NCBI GenBank assembly: GCA_030584105.1
Contig: CP129491.1
Location: forward strand, 1,798,001-1,862,000
Origin: UTCHB3 sp002050155
Lineage (GTDB): Bacteria > Bacteroidota > Ignavibacteria > Ignavibacteriales > Ignavibacteriaceae
Direction: 5' to 3'
DNA length: 64,000 nucleotides
Both the position numbers and the translations under genes were made by a program. This document shows, piece by piece, positions 54,757 through 63,075 of the stretch (position 1 is its first letter; every line of letters starts with the position of its first letter). The notes under the pieces are model-generated. The model had not been told where the DNA came from and searched no databases. It saw nothing but the letters and a program-made list of their open reading frames with translations.

Positions 54757-54840
54757 GCCTTATTATTCTTTTAACCTGCTAATCTATTAGCCTTATTATT
54801 CTTTTAACCTGCTAATCTATTAGCCTTATTATTCTTTCAG
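54757..54840 (-). repeat. 33-bp tandem repeat in the malQ leader
   Basis: A unit beginning GCCTTATTATTC starts at 54757, 54790 and 54823, giving about two and a half copies with almost no divergence. On the minus strand each unit carries AATAAGG, the sequence that serves as ribosome-binding site just before malQ, so the array multiplies the binding site without adding starts. Confidence 0.9.
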
Positions 54841-54955
54841 CATGTAATTTTATAAACTGCTTTTATAAACCGTTACTTTATAAATAATTGTTCTATTCTG
54901 TTAAAACAGACAGTTTATTGTTAAATTACAATAAATTACCGAAATTTACCGCACT

Positions 54956-56368
54956 CTATTTCATCAGCATCATTTTGCCGGTAAGTCTGCCGGAGTCGCT
55001 CTCGAGTGTGTAAAGATATACACCACTCGTAAGGTTAGCGCCGTCAAACACGACAGAGTGTGAACCCGCAGACTGATAACCGTTCAACAGCTCAGCAACC
55101 TGCTGCCCAAGCATGTCGGTAACATACAACCGGACATTCGACGCTTTCGGCAAACTGAACTTAATAAATGTTGAGGGGTTAAACGGATTCGGATAATTCT
55201 GCATTAACGCAAAATCGTACGGTTTATCAACTGTGCCGTCGTTAACGCCTGTCGGGTCGAAAAATTCAAATTTGTAAACTTTTCTCGTTCCGTTATCGGC
55301 AACATAAGCAGTTTTACCGTCAGCAGTAAGCACCACATCACTTGGTAAAGTCATCGGTGCACCGTTAGGGTCGGGATTCGAAGAACTGAACTGCGAGGGA
55401 AGTTCGTAAACGGGGTCGGCAAAATTAATTATCACATTAAAAGCCTTCACCCATCTTCTCGTGGTGTCAGTTCCGGCAACCCAAAGCCTTCCTTCGGAGT
55501 CAACATCGATACCGTAAGGAATTGTACTTGTGAAATCCAAATCCCTTGCCAAATCGGAAACTTTGGTTCCTGAATAAGAGTCAGGGTGAGTTTGGTCGCC
55601 GCCTGTCCACATAGCAATACCACCGGTAACTTCGTTGGCAGATTTCGAGTTTCTTGAAGTGTACCAGGGTGTTTCGGGGTTGGTGTAGTCACCCGTTCTA
55701 TGAACCGCCACATCTCTAACCACATCCAAACCGGCAGTGGCAAGCCCGCCCGGTACGGTTGGGTAAGTAGCCATCGAAATCCACGAGCCGCGCGCTGCAG
55801 CTGTTGGATCGTAACTGAAATTATAAAACCTGAATGATGTTTGATACGAAATACCGGTAAAAAGTACCGAATCCTTCGTTATCGCCGCACCGTGAATATA
55901 GGTACCATAACCCGCACCGTTTATGTTGAACCCAAACTTTTCAACCAGGTTGGTATCGGCATTTTTATAGTAATATTGTGCCGCTACTGTGTTGGGAGCA
56001 GTTCTCTGAAACGGTATATTTGCGTTAATGTAAAGGTCCTTACCTAAGGCTGTAATACCTCTGATTGCGCCGATATTCCCGGTTAAGGTATCGGAGTCAC
56101 CGTTGTAATTGTAATCAATAAACCTGCGCATAACCGTGTCACCGGGCGTCAGATAATATATAGCATTGTGTGCATTAACTGATGTCGCTTTGGAAGAAGC
56201 AACATAGACTACTCCCTCCGAATCAATCGTCATTAAGTACGGTCTGACGAACGCAGTATCACTTTCGGGAAAATTGATAGTTTGGGTAAAATTCCAAACC
56301 TCGTTCTGCGCTCTCCCGCTGACCGCCAAAATGATGATGAAAGTTGTTAGTGTCAGTAGTCTTTTCAT
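54956..56368 (-). CDS. Secreted beta-propeller-like protein with T9SS sorting domain
   Basis: A 470-residue exported protein, started at the ATG of 56368 where a signal peptide begins (MKRLLTLTTFIIILAVSGRA); an upstream in-frame ATG at 56437 would lie inside fabF. Repeats such as MTIDSEGVVYVASSKA, IDVDSEGRLWVAGTD and LTADGKTAYVADNGTRKVYK are NHL/SMP-30-like propeller blades. The C terminus is a T9SS sorting domain (NYPNPFNPSTFIKFSLP, LTSGVYLYTLES). No enzyme motif is seen; a ligand-binding or lactonase-like role is possible. It follows fabF by 16 bases. Confidence 0.8.
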   Translation of the reverse strand: MKRLLTLTTFIIILAVSGRAQNEVWNFTQTINFPESDTAFVRPYLMTIDSEGVVYVASSKATSVNAHNAIYYLTPGDTVMRRFIDYNYNGDSDTLTGNIGAIRGITALGKDLYINANIPFQRTAPNTVAAQYYYKNADTNLVEKFGFNINGAGYGTYIHGAAITKDSVLFTGISYQTSFRFYNFSYDPTAAARGSWISMATYPTVPGGLATAGLDVVRDVAVHRTGDYTNPETPWYTSRNSKSANEVTGGIAMWTGGDQTHPDSYSGTKVSDLARDLDFTSTIPYGIDVDSEGRLWVAGTDTTRRWVKAFNVIINFADPVYELPSQFSSSNPDPNGAPMTLPSDVVLTADGKTAYVADNGTRKVYKFEFFDPTGVNDGTVDKPYDFALMQNYPNPFNPSTFIKFSLPKASNVRLYVTDMLGQQVAELLNGYQSAGSHSVVFDGANLTSGVYLYTLESDSGRLTGKMMLMK

Positions 56369-56384
56369 TGTTAAACCTCTGTGG

Positions 56385-57638
56385 TTATTCTTCGAATTTT
56401 TTGAAAATAATGGAAGTGTTGTGCCCGCCAAAGCCAAAGGCGTTGCTCATGGCATAGTTCACTTCCCGTTCTTGTGGTTGATTAAAAGTATAGTTAAGGT
56501 CACACTCAGGGTCAGAGTGCTCAAAGTTAATAGTAGGTGGAATTTTGCCGTTTTTAATCGCAAGAATTGTAGCAATTGCTTCCACCGCACCCGCCGCTCC
56601 GAGCAGATGACCCGTCATGCTTTTTGTGGATGATAAGTTCATTTTATACGCCTGGTCGCCAAAAACCGCTTTAATAGATTGCGTTTCAGCAATATCACCC
56701 AACTCGGTTGAAGTGCCGTGCATGTTTATATAATCAACCATATCGGGTTCAATCCCGGCATATTTAAGTGCCCGGTGCATAGCAAGCCGTGCACCTCGCC
56801 CTTCAGGGTCTGGCGCAGTGATGTGGTATGCATCGCCCGAAAGCCCATAGCCCACCACTTCAGCATAAATTTTTGCGCCGCGCCTCACTGCGTGCCCAAG
56901 CTCTTCGAGCACCAAAACACCCGCACCTTCGCCCATCACGAAGCCATCCCGGGTCTTGTCAAACGGGCGGCTTGCCGTCTCGGGCGAGTCATTCCGTTTC
57001 GAGAGCGCCTGCGCCGAGTTAAAGCCGGCAACTCCAAGCTCGCAAACCGGTCCCTCTGTGCCGCCGACGATCATCATTTCCGCCTGACCCTCTTTAATCA
57101 ACATGAAAGAGTCAATAAAATTATGGTTCGAAGTTGCACACGCAGAAACTGCACAATAGTTGGGACCGCGGAAACCAAACTCAATCGATACCTGACCTGA
57201 AGCAATATCAGGAATTAACATCGGTATGAAGAAAGGTGAAACCCTGTTAGGTCCCTGGTTAGCAAGCGTTAACGCCTGGTCTTCAAATATATTCATACCA
57301 CCGATACCCGAGCCAATCATAACGCCCGTATCATCCTTGTCCTCTGATGACATCGTCTCCGGGTCAAGCCCCGCGTCTTTTATAACATCTTTTGCAACAG
57401 ACATTGCGTACTGTGCAAACAGATCCATCCGGCGGGCTGATTTACGGTCCAAATAATTAAGCGGATCGTAACCTTTAAGTTCGCACGCAAATTTAGTTGC
57501 CACGCGGCTGGCGTCAAACTTGGTAATTAACGCTGCGCCGCTTTTTCCTTCCATCATTCCCTGCCAAAACGATTCAACACTCAATCCGATCGGAGTAAGG
57601 GCTGCCATTCCGGTAACTACTACTCTTCTGTCTTGCAT
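56385..57638 (-). CDS. fabF: Beta-ketoacyl-ACP synthase II
   Basis: The condensing enzyme of fatty-acid elongation, 417 residues. The active-site Cys is C167 in VSACATSNHNF; the two catalytic His residues lie in NMHGTSTELGD and MTGHLLGAAG, and GFGGHNTSI closes the fold. Length and motifs match the FabF group rather than FabB or FabH. No acpP or fabG is adjacent, so it is separated from the usual fab cluster. The upstream leader holds a stable hairpin at 57679. Confidence 0.96.
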   Translation of the reverse strand: MQDRRVVVTGMAALTPIGLSVESFWQGMMEGKSGAALITKFDASRVATKFACELKGYDPLNYLDRKSARRMDLFAQYAMSVAKDVIKDAGLDPETMSSEDKDDTGVMIGSGIGGMNIFEDQALTLANQGPNRVSPFFIPMLIPDIASGQVSIEFGFRGPNYCAVSACATSNHNFIDSFMLIKEGQAEMMIVGGTEGPVCELGVAGFNSAQALSKRNDSPETASRPFDKTRDGFVMGEGAGVLVLEELGHAVRRGAKIYAEVVGYGLSGDAYHITAPDPEGRGARLAMHRALKYAGIEPDMVDYINMHGTSTELGDIAETQSIKAVFGDQAYKMNLSSTKSMTGHLLGAAGAVEAIATILAIKNGKIPPTINFEHSDPECDLNYTFNQPQEREVNYAMSNAFGFGGHNTSIIFKKFEE

Positions 57639-57678
57639 TTGCTCTCTTTTTTTGTTTAAAACTCGACTGATTTCCCGT

Positions 57679-57726
57679 TTAAGTGCCGGTTACCCGGGGG
57701 TTATTTGGCTCCGGGTTAACACTTAA
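57679..57726 (-). promoter_or_regulatory. Stable leader hairpin upstream of fabF
   Basis: TTAAGTG pairs with CACTTAA at the base (57679-57685 and 57720-57726), and TTACCCGG with CCGGGTTAA above it, with a small bulge. It ends 41 bases before the fabF start. It may be a leader structure controlling fabF or the end of an unseen transcript. The rest of the 57639-57913 gap is AT-rich and holds nothing recognised. Confidence 0.45.
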
Positions 57727-57913
57727 CCGAAAGATGTAAAATATTAGAAAACCCTAACTTGTAAATTTAAATGTTTTTTGTTTAGAAATCAAACAAATAT
57801 CTGATTTGCAGCGTTCATTTGGAATTTTGCCCGCTGAAAAAGTGAAATGTTGCCGTTATGTCAGAAATGAAATGCTTCCAACACACCCCGGATTAATCAA
57901 GACGAAGACTAAT

Positions 57914-58372
57914 TTAAAACTTATCCCACAAACCGAAAAGAAACTTCGGGTCTAAACCCAAATGTGCCGCTTTAAGCGTTGTTATTATCTGCGCCCTGTG
58001 ATGCGCCTCGTGCGAAACAAGATAGAAAAGAAATGAATTTATCCCTTTTGGGTAGCCTTTTACTTTCATATCCCCCCGGATACTTTTATCGATTAATTCA
58101 CCAATGCGGTCGGCGGATATTAACAGCGCCTCGGAAATCTTTGTCTTGTATGTATAATCATCTTTTTGCAGCCTGATTAACCCGCCGGCAAGCCCGCCGC
58201 CGATCGCCTCAAGCCACTGAGCACGAACATTGTTAATGTGTGCAAACTGTGCACCGACACTTCTTCCGCCGTAAGAAGGTTTTACGCTCAAATAATGCTC
58301 AGGGATAACTTTTAGCAAACTGATGGTTACACTATTTGCATTATCCCACGACTCTCTCAGACCAAGAAACAT
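57914..58372 (-). CDS. DinB-family metal-dependent protein
   Basis: A 152-residue four-helix bundle of the DinB/YfiT group. The metal-binding His triad is visible as H46-like in FAHINNVRAQW and two His in SHEAHHRAQI; PSYGGRSVGAQFAHINN is the family core. Members include thiol transferases and uncharacterised stress proteins, so the reaction is not known. It is transcribed away from the SDR gene at 58442, with 69 bases between starts that would hold both promoters. Confidence 0.85.
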   Translation of the reverse strand: MFLGLRESWDNANSVTISLLKVIPEHYLSVKPSYGGRSVGAQFAHINNVRAQWLEAIGGGLAGGLIRLQKDDYTYKTKISEALLISADRIGELIDKSIRGDMKVKGYPKGINSFLFYLVSHEAHHRAQIITTLKAAHLGLDPKFLFGLWDKF

Positions 58373-58441
58373 TTACGCTTCATTTTTTTTTGGTAAATTG
58401 CAACTAAATATATCTATAGTTCACAAAATAGTGATTTAGCA

Positions 58442-59212
58442 ATGAATATCAAAAGTAAAAATGTATTTATTACCGGCGCTTCTGCAGGAATTGGCGAAGC
58501 GACCGCTCAAGCTTTCGCTCAACAAGGCTGTAATTTGATTTTAACCGCAAGAAGACTGGAAAAAATTGAATCACTCGCCTCTGATATTATTAAGAACTCA
58601 AATGTAGAAGTGTTGCCGATTAGGCTGGATGTGCGGGATAGAAAAGCCGTTTTCAAAGCCGTTGATACTATTAAAGAAAAGTTCGGCACGGTGGATATCT
58701 TAGTAAACAACGCCGGCTTGGGCAGAGGGTTAGAACCTCTTCACCAGGGAGAGATAGACAACTGGGAAGAAATGATCGACACGAACATTAAAGGGCTTTT
58801 ATATGTTACTAAGGCTGTGCTGCCTCTTATGATTGAAAACGGAAGCGGGCACATAATTAACCTCGGTTCTGTTGCCGGCAGAGAAGTTTACCCCAACGGA
58901 AATGTTTACTGTGCCACCAAGTTTTCGGTTTTTGCGCTTTCCAAAGCCCTCAGGATCGAGCTTTATGACAAAAACATAAGAACAACAACGATTGACCCCG
59001 GTATGGTGGAAACTGAGTTCAGCCTCGTTAGATTTAAAGGCGACGAACAAAGAGCTAAAAATGTTTATAAAGGATTTACACCTCTGAAACCTGAAGATAT
59101 AGCGGAAACCATCATATTTTGCGCAACACGCCCGCCACATGTCAACATTACTGAAATGGTTATCTACCCAACTGAACAAGGCAACACTACCTTGGTTAAA
59201 CGGAGCAACTGA
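58442..59212 (+). CDS. SDR-family NADP-dependent dehydrogenase (YdfG-like)
   Basis: A 256-residue short-chain dehydrogenase. The cofactor motif GASAGIG is at residues 12-18, NNAGLG near 90, the catalytic Ser in LGSVAGR near 142, and YCATK (Tyr and Lys of the triad) near 155. Residues RRLEKIE after the second strand favour NADP. Similarity is to the 3-hydroxy-acid/serine dehydrogenase (YdfG) branch, which oxidises 3-hydroxy acids. Its stop overlaps the start of recD2 as TGATG, so the two are translated together although their functions are unrelated. Confidence 0.9.
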   Translation: MNIKSKNVFITGASAGIGEATAQAFAQQGCNLILTARRLEKIESLASDIIKNSNVEVLPIRLDVRDRKAVFKAVDTIKEKFGTVDILVNNAGLGRGLEPLHQGEIDNWEEMIDTNIKGLLYVTKAVLPLMIENGSGHIINLGSVAGREVYPNGNVYCATKFSVFALSKALRIELYDKNIRTTTIDPGMVETEFSLVRFKGDEQRAKNVYKGFTPLKPEDIAETIIFCATRPPHVNITEMVIYPTEQGNTTLVKRSN

Positions 59213-61353
59213 TGCCTGATAGACTAAAGGGTGAAGTTGAAAAAATCACTTTTTACAGTGAAGATTCCGGTTTCGGGGTTATAAGGCTCCGCTCCGGCAG
59301 AACTATTACCGGAACCCTTCCGAAACTTAATGAAGGTGACAGAATTGAAGCCGAAGGTGAATGGATGGTTCACCCTAAATTTGGCGCTCAGCTTAAGGTT
59401 TCCAAAATAACCATTCTGGAACCTAAAGGGAAAGCGGCAATTCTTAAATATCTTCTCTCGGGGGTTATTAAAGGTTTCACAAAAACAACTGCAAAACGCT
59501 TTGTCGATCTCTACGGCGAAGACGCATTGGATATTTTGGAGAAGGAACCGAAAAAAATTCTGAAGGTGCCCGGCATCTCTGAAACTCAATACGATATTAT
59601 CCTTAAAAGCTGGAGCGAGCAGAAAAACCTGCGGAATCTCGTGATTTTCCTGCAAAAGTATGACATTCCGCTAACTCACGCTTCCAAAATTCTGGAGAGA
59701 TATGGGGACGCTTCCGAAACGATAATTCTGACCAACCCCTATAAAATGATTTTTGATATCCGCGGAATTGGCTTCAAAACTGCCGATAAAATTGCACAAA
59801 AGGTTGGGCTGAACCACGATTATCCGCCGCGGATAAAAAGCGGTGTGCTTTATCTTCTCGAAGGTGTCGCAAACAGTTCCGGGCATGTGTTTCTGCCTTA
59901 TGATGAACTTGCGGAAATGGCGGAAAAAAACCTCGGCGTGAATCTCGACCAATACGGTAAACAGTTTCAGGAACTGATCGATGAAAGAAGACTGGTTGTT
60001 CTTGACCAAAATGTTTATCTGCGCGAAATTTACGATTCCGAGAGAATCATCGAGGGGAAAATCCTTGCCCTCTCAAAACCTAAAAACGATGTTACAACCG
60101 GGTTCTTTACTCCCTTTTCAAAAAAACTTAAATATCTTGCCGAGGAGCAACTTCTGGCAGTCAAACTTTCTACTGAAAATAATTTCCTGGTGCTGACGGG
60201 AGGCCCCGGAACGGGAAAAACAACAACCATCAAAGGGATAATCGACCTATATACCAAGTGTCAGCTAAAAGTTGCGCTGACCGCACCAACCGGAAGAGCA
60301 GCAAAAAGAATGTCGGAAGTTATCGGCAAAGAGGCTAAAACTATACATCGCCTGCTTGAGTATGACCCCGTAACCGGAGGGTTCCTTCATAAAAAGAATT
60401 TTCCGCTTAAGGTTGATCTGTTAGTGGTTGACGAGGTTTCGATGATTAATACTTTTCTGATGGCTTCGTTACTTTATGCCGTGAGCGATAAAACAACGGT
60501 TATCTTTGTCGGTGATAAAGACCAGTTGCCGGCAATTGGGCCCGGAAATATTCTGCACGATATTTTGGAATACGATAAAGTTCCGATTGTCCGTTTAACC
60601 AAAATTTTCAGGCAGGCAGAGCAAAGCAGGATTATTACCAATTCGCACCTGATTAACAAAGGGATTATGCCCGATTTGAGCATTGACCGTGAGGGCGACT
60701 TTTTCTTCATGCCCGAAAATAACAGCGAGAACATTCCGCAGCTGCTGCTTGATCTTGTTAAAAAACGGATTCCGGCTAAGTATGGCTACAATTCGTTCAC
60801 AGATATCCAGATTCTTGCACCGATGTACAAGGGCGCGGCAGGTGTGGATGAAATTAACCGCTTTTTGCAAAATGGGCTGAACGACCAAAAGGTGCTAAAA
60901 ACGAAAGCCGACCGTGAGTATAAACGGAACGACAAGGTGATGCAGTTGGTTAATAACTACGAAAAAGATATCTATAACGGCGATATCGGGTTTATTTCAG
61001 GTACTACTGACAATAATGATGCGCTCGAAGTGGTGTTCGGTGAGAATATTGTTGAAATTACAACCGGCGAGATTGATGATATTACTCTGGCTTATGCCTG
61101 CACTATTCACAAAAGCCAGGGTTCTGAGTACCCGTGCGTTATTGTAGTTTTAACAAATGAGCATAATTTTATGCTGAAACGAAACCTGATTTATACAGCT
61201 ATTACCCGTGCAACTAATTTGTTGATTTTGGTGGGAACCGAGCGGGCTATCCGCCTTGCGGTTTCAAATAACACAGAACAGAAAAGATATACATCGCTTT
61301 TCAAACTTACCGATTCAAACTGGAAAGAACTTAAACCGGCAAAAGAGTTTTAA
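59212..61353 (+). CDS. recD2: RecD2-type ATP-dependent DNA helicase
   Basis: A 713-residue superfamily 1B 5'-3' helicase without RecB or RecC partners nearby, the definition of RecD2. The N-terminal OB-like domain (LKGEVEKITFYSEDSGFGVI) and helix-hairpin-helix repeats (residues about 85-200) precede the motor. Walker A GGPGTGKTTT is near 330-339, Walker B DLLVVDEVSM near 405, VGDKDQLPAIGPG is motif III and YACTIHKSQGSEYP near 625 motif V/VI. RecD2 acts in replication-fork and mismatch-linked repair. Length matches the family. It begins inside the stop of the SDR gene. Confidence 0.93.
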   Translation: MPDRLKGEVEKITFYSEDSGFGVIRLRSGRTITGTLPKLNEGDRIEAEGEWMVHPKFGAQLKVSKITILEPKGKAAILKYLLSGVIKGFTKTTAKRFVDLYGEDALDILEKEPKKILKVPGISETQYDIILKSWSEQKNLRNLVIFLQKYDIPLTHASKILERYGDASETIILTNPYKMIFDIRGIGFKTADKIAQKVGLNHDYPPRIKSGVLYLLEGVANSSGHVFLPYDELAEMAEKNLGVNLDQYGKQFQELIDERRLVVLDQNVYLREIYDSERIIEGKILALSKPKNDVTTGFFTPFSKKLKYLAEEQLLAVKLSTENNFLVLTGGPGTGKTTTIKGIIDLYTKCQLKVALTAPTGRAAKRMSEVIGKEAKTIHRLLEYDPVTGGFLHKKNFPLKVDLLVVDEVSMINTFLMASLLYAVSDKTTVIFVGDKDQLPAIGPGNILHDILEYDKVPIVRLTKIFRQAEQSRIITNSHLINKGIMPDLSIDREGDFFFMPENNSENIPQLLLDLVKKRIPAKYGYNSFTDIQILAPMYKGAAGVDEINRFLQNGLNDQKVLKTKADREYKRNDKVMQLVNNYEKDIYNGDIGFISGTTDNNDALEVVFGENIVEITTGEIDDITLAYACTIHKSQGSEYPCVIVVLTNEHNFMLKRNLIYTAITRATNLLILVGTERAIRLAVSNNTEQKRYTSLFKLTDSNWKELKPAKEF

Positions 61354-61394
61354 GGTAGAATTGGCGCCTTAGTTTGGGGGTGCTGTTTCTTTAT

Positions 61395-61445
61395 GATTGT
61401 GGCTTCGTAAGGGGTGTGGCTTCGTCAGAATTGCTGTTTCGTAAG
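61395..61445 (-). repeat. 17-bp tandem repeat at the 3' end of the rRNA methyltransferase gene
   Basis: GATTGTGGCTTCGTAAG (61395), GGGTGTGGCTTCGTCAG (61412) and AATTGCTGTTTCGTAAG (61429) are three successive diverged copies. The last covers the end of the gene and the middle one its stop codon. Confidence 0.75.
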
Positions 61446-62756
61446 AATAAAAAGGAGTTCGTTCGGAAACTGAAAAGATTTCTTTTTAACAAAAATACCG
61501 GTTGAAGTGCTTATACCCATTAAAAGTTCATCGAGAAAAGCGGTGTAGTTTTCAGACATCCCTTTTTCTCTGCCGCCTATGCTTAAAGAGGGGAAAGAAA
61601 CCGCCACCGATTTTGCCGCCAGAGCATTGCTTAAAATTCTTTGTGCACTCCCCTTTTCCTGCCTTTCGATACACGAGAGTGTTTTGAACAAAAAGACTAC
61701 ATCGTAATCTGAAAAATTTATGTTATTATCTAAAAGATCGGCATTTTCGCTTAAGAATTTTGGCGCTGTTTTTCCTGATGATTTTTCAACACGGCTTGGC
61801 TCATCTTTACCCGACGGTGTTACTGCACGGCTTGACTCATCTTTCCCCGACGGGGTTGCTGCACGGCTTGACTCATCTTTCCCTGACGGGGTTGCTGCAC
61901 GGCTTGACTCATCTCTCCCTGACGGGGTTGCTGCACGGCTTGACTCATCTCTCCCTGACGGGGTTGCTGCACGGCTTGACTCATCTACTGCGGATTTTTT
62001 TTCAGAAAGGCTAAAGTTAAGTTTTTGGTTTGATTGCTCGGCAAAAAAGAGATTAAGCGCTTGATTAAGCAAAACATCTATATCAGAGCAGCGATATTTT
62101 TCAATTTTTTCAGTATATACCACAAACATAAAAGGGTTGCACCCACAGGCAGCATCATAAATCTTCAGTTTTTCGCCATTTGGGGCTAACTCCGAAAAAA
62201 TTGTTTCAATAAACAGAGGGTAAAAACTCATCCTTTCTGCGGTTGATACATGTGAACGCAAAATTTTTTCGATTCTATCCTGCGCGTATATAATTTTTTC
62301 GATTCTATCCTGCGAGCGCAATTTTTTTTCGACTCTATCCGATTTCCAAGTACTGCTCTCACCACTACCACCCACAGAATCAACGATTTTATCTTCGTCT
62401 TCTATTTTGTTTTTACCATTTTTCGAAAAATCATTGTTTCTCGATTCTGTTATCGGCACCATACCGTTGCCATTGATCCCCGTGCCTCGGTTTTTGTTAT
62501 ATGGTAATTCGGCAGATAAATTAGCATCCGTCCCCTTCCCTGCAAATTCCAAAACTGAGCCGAATTCATCCGAAATATATGCGCCGTAAATCTGATGAAG
62601 TTTCTTTTTAACGCTTTTTTCAGCCGCTTTTTCTCTGTTATAGCGCTGCAACATCATTCGAATCGTGCGACGGATCGTCCCCTCATATAGCCGCGAATAC
62701 TTCCCGGAGCGCCTTATTGCTTCTAAAATCCGCTCTTCTGCTTTTTCCTTATCCAT
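61425..62756 (-). CDS. ArmA/RmtB-like 16S rRNA (m7G1405) methyltransferase with low-complexity insertions
   Basis: A 443-residue protein whose conserved pieces match the aminoglycoside-resistance Arm/FmrO family (usually 250-280 residues). KKKLHQIYGAYI at 50-61 is the N-terminal motif (ArmA KKKLHQIWGSYY). STAERM at 171-176 precedes the SAM site DAACGCNPF (201-209; RmtB DIACGLNPL). CSDID at 223-227 is the acidic loop, and YDVVFLFKTLSCIERQEKGS (351-370) and VSFPSLSIGGREKGMSENY (386-404) are the family signatures. Between them are a Glu/Asn/Gly-rich insert with 10-residue repeats (about 72-170) and a 72-residue array of six 12-residue repeats (258-329). The family methylates N7 of G1405 in the 16S A site. 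The start follows three overlapping mini-ORFs. Confidence 0.85.
   Translation of the reverse strand: MDKEKAEERILEAIRRSGKYSRLYEGTIRRTIRMMLQRYNREKAAEKSVKKKLHQIYGAYISDEFGSVLEFAGKGTDANLSAELPYNKNRGTGINGNGMVPITESRNNDFSKNGKNKIEDEDKIVDSVGGSGESSTWKSDRVEKKLRSQDRIEKIIYAQDRIEKILRSHVSTAERMSFYPLFIETIFSELAPNGEKLKIYDAACGCNPFMFVVYTEKIEKYRCSDIDVLLNQALNLFFAEQSNQKLNFSLSEKKSAVDESSRAATPSGRDESSRAATPSGRDESSRAATPSGKDESSRAATPSGKDESSRAVTPSGKDEPSRVEKSSGKTAPKFLSENADLLDNNINFSDYDVVFLFKTLSCIERQEKGSAQRILSNALAAKSVAVSFPSLSIGGREKGMSENYTAFLDELLMGISTSTGIFVKKKSFQFPNELLFILTKQQF
61770..61985 (-). repeat. 36-bp tandem repeat coding for six 12-residue units
   Basis: Six in-frame copies of DESSRAATPSG[RK] with the last diverged (DEPSRVEKSSGK), inserted between the acidic loop and the DVVFLFK motif of the methyltransferase. 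The copies are nearly identical at the DNA level, so the expansion is recent. Confidence 0.95.
62247..62339 (-). repeat. 30-bp tandem repeat coding for QDRIEKI units
   Basis: Three in-frame copies of DR[VI]EK[KI][LI]..[QH] (residues 140-170) just before the STAERM motif of the methyltransferase. The 30-bp period is clear in the DNA as repeated TTTTTTCGATTCTATCCTGCG. Confidence 0.9.
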
Positions 62757-62834
62757 CAGATAAAATCACAGCTTTCGTCCATCAGATAAAATCATTACTT
62801 TCGTCCATCAGATAAAATCACAATCTTTATCCAT
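62756..62834 (-). promoter_or_regulatory. Three TGATG-linked mini-ORFs leading into the methyltransferase start
   Basis: Read on the minus strand, three 26-bp units each encode an 8-residue peptide: MDKDCDFI (62834-62808), MDESNDFI (62808-62782) and MDESCDFI (62782-62756). Each ends in TGA whose A begins the next ATG. The last TGA shares its A with the methyltransferase ATG at 62756, whose own first residues are MDK. Stop-start coupling could pass ribosomes down the chain, so the array may tune expression or act as an attenuator. The rest of the 62757-63014 gap contains the tgt 3' duplication. Confidence 0.75.
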
Positions 62835-62974
62835 TAGTCAAAAATCACTACTTTTCGAAATAACAAAACATGGGTTTTAAACTTAAAATCCGGTTTTCTC
62901 TTTCCGTAAAATTGCCCGTCAACCACGCAATGACCAACATTTTATTCAAGTACATCTCCACCACCGATTTCCTT

Positions 62975-63075
62975 CAACTTATTGGTTAGTCTCATGTAAA
63001 AACTATGTTAAGTATTATCGCCAAGCCCGCAACTTATCGGTAAGTCTGGTGTAAAAACGAAGGTTATGTATGGTT
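62975..63075 (-). repeat. 55-bp duplication of the 3' end of tgt
   Basis: CAACTTATCGGTAAGTCTGG at 63030, near the tgt stop, is copied at 62975 as CAACTTATTGGTTAGTCTCA. The copy would encode FYMRLTNKL against FYTRLTDKL in the gene. Period 55 bp. Confidence 0.8.

Noticed and set aside
61770..61985. Possible CRISPR array
   Set aside because: The 36-bp units are directly adjacent without unique spacers and encode protein; there are no cas genes.
61720..62064. Plus-strand open frames over the 36-bp repeats
   Set aside because: A perfect tandem repeat with period divisible by three keeps several frames open; only the minus frame continues into conserved methyltransferase motifs.
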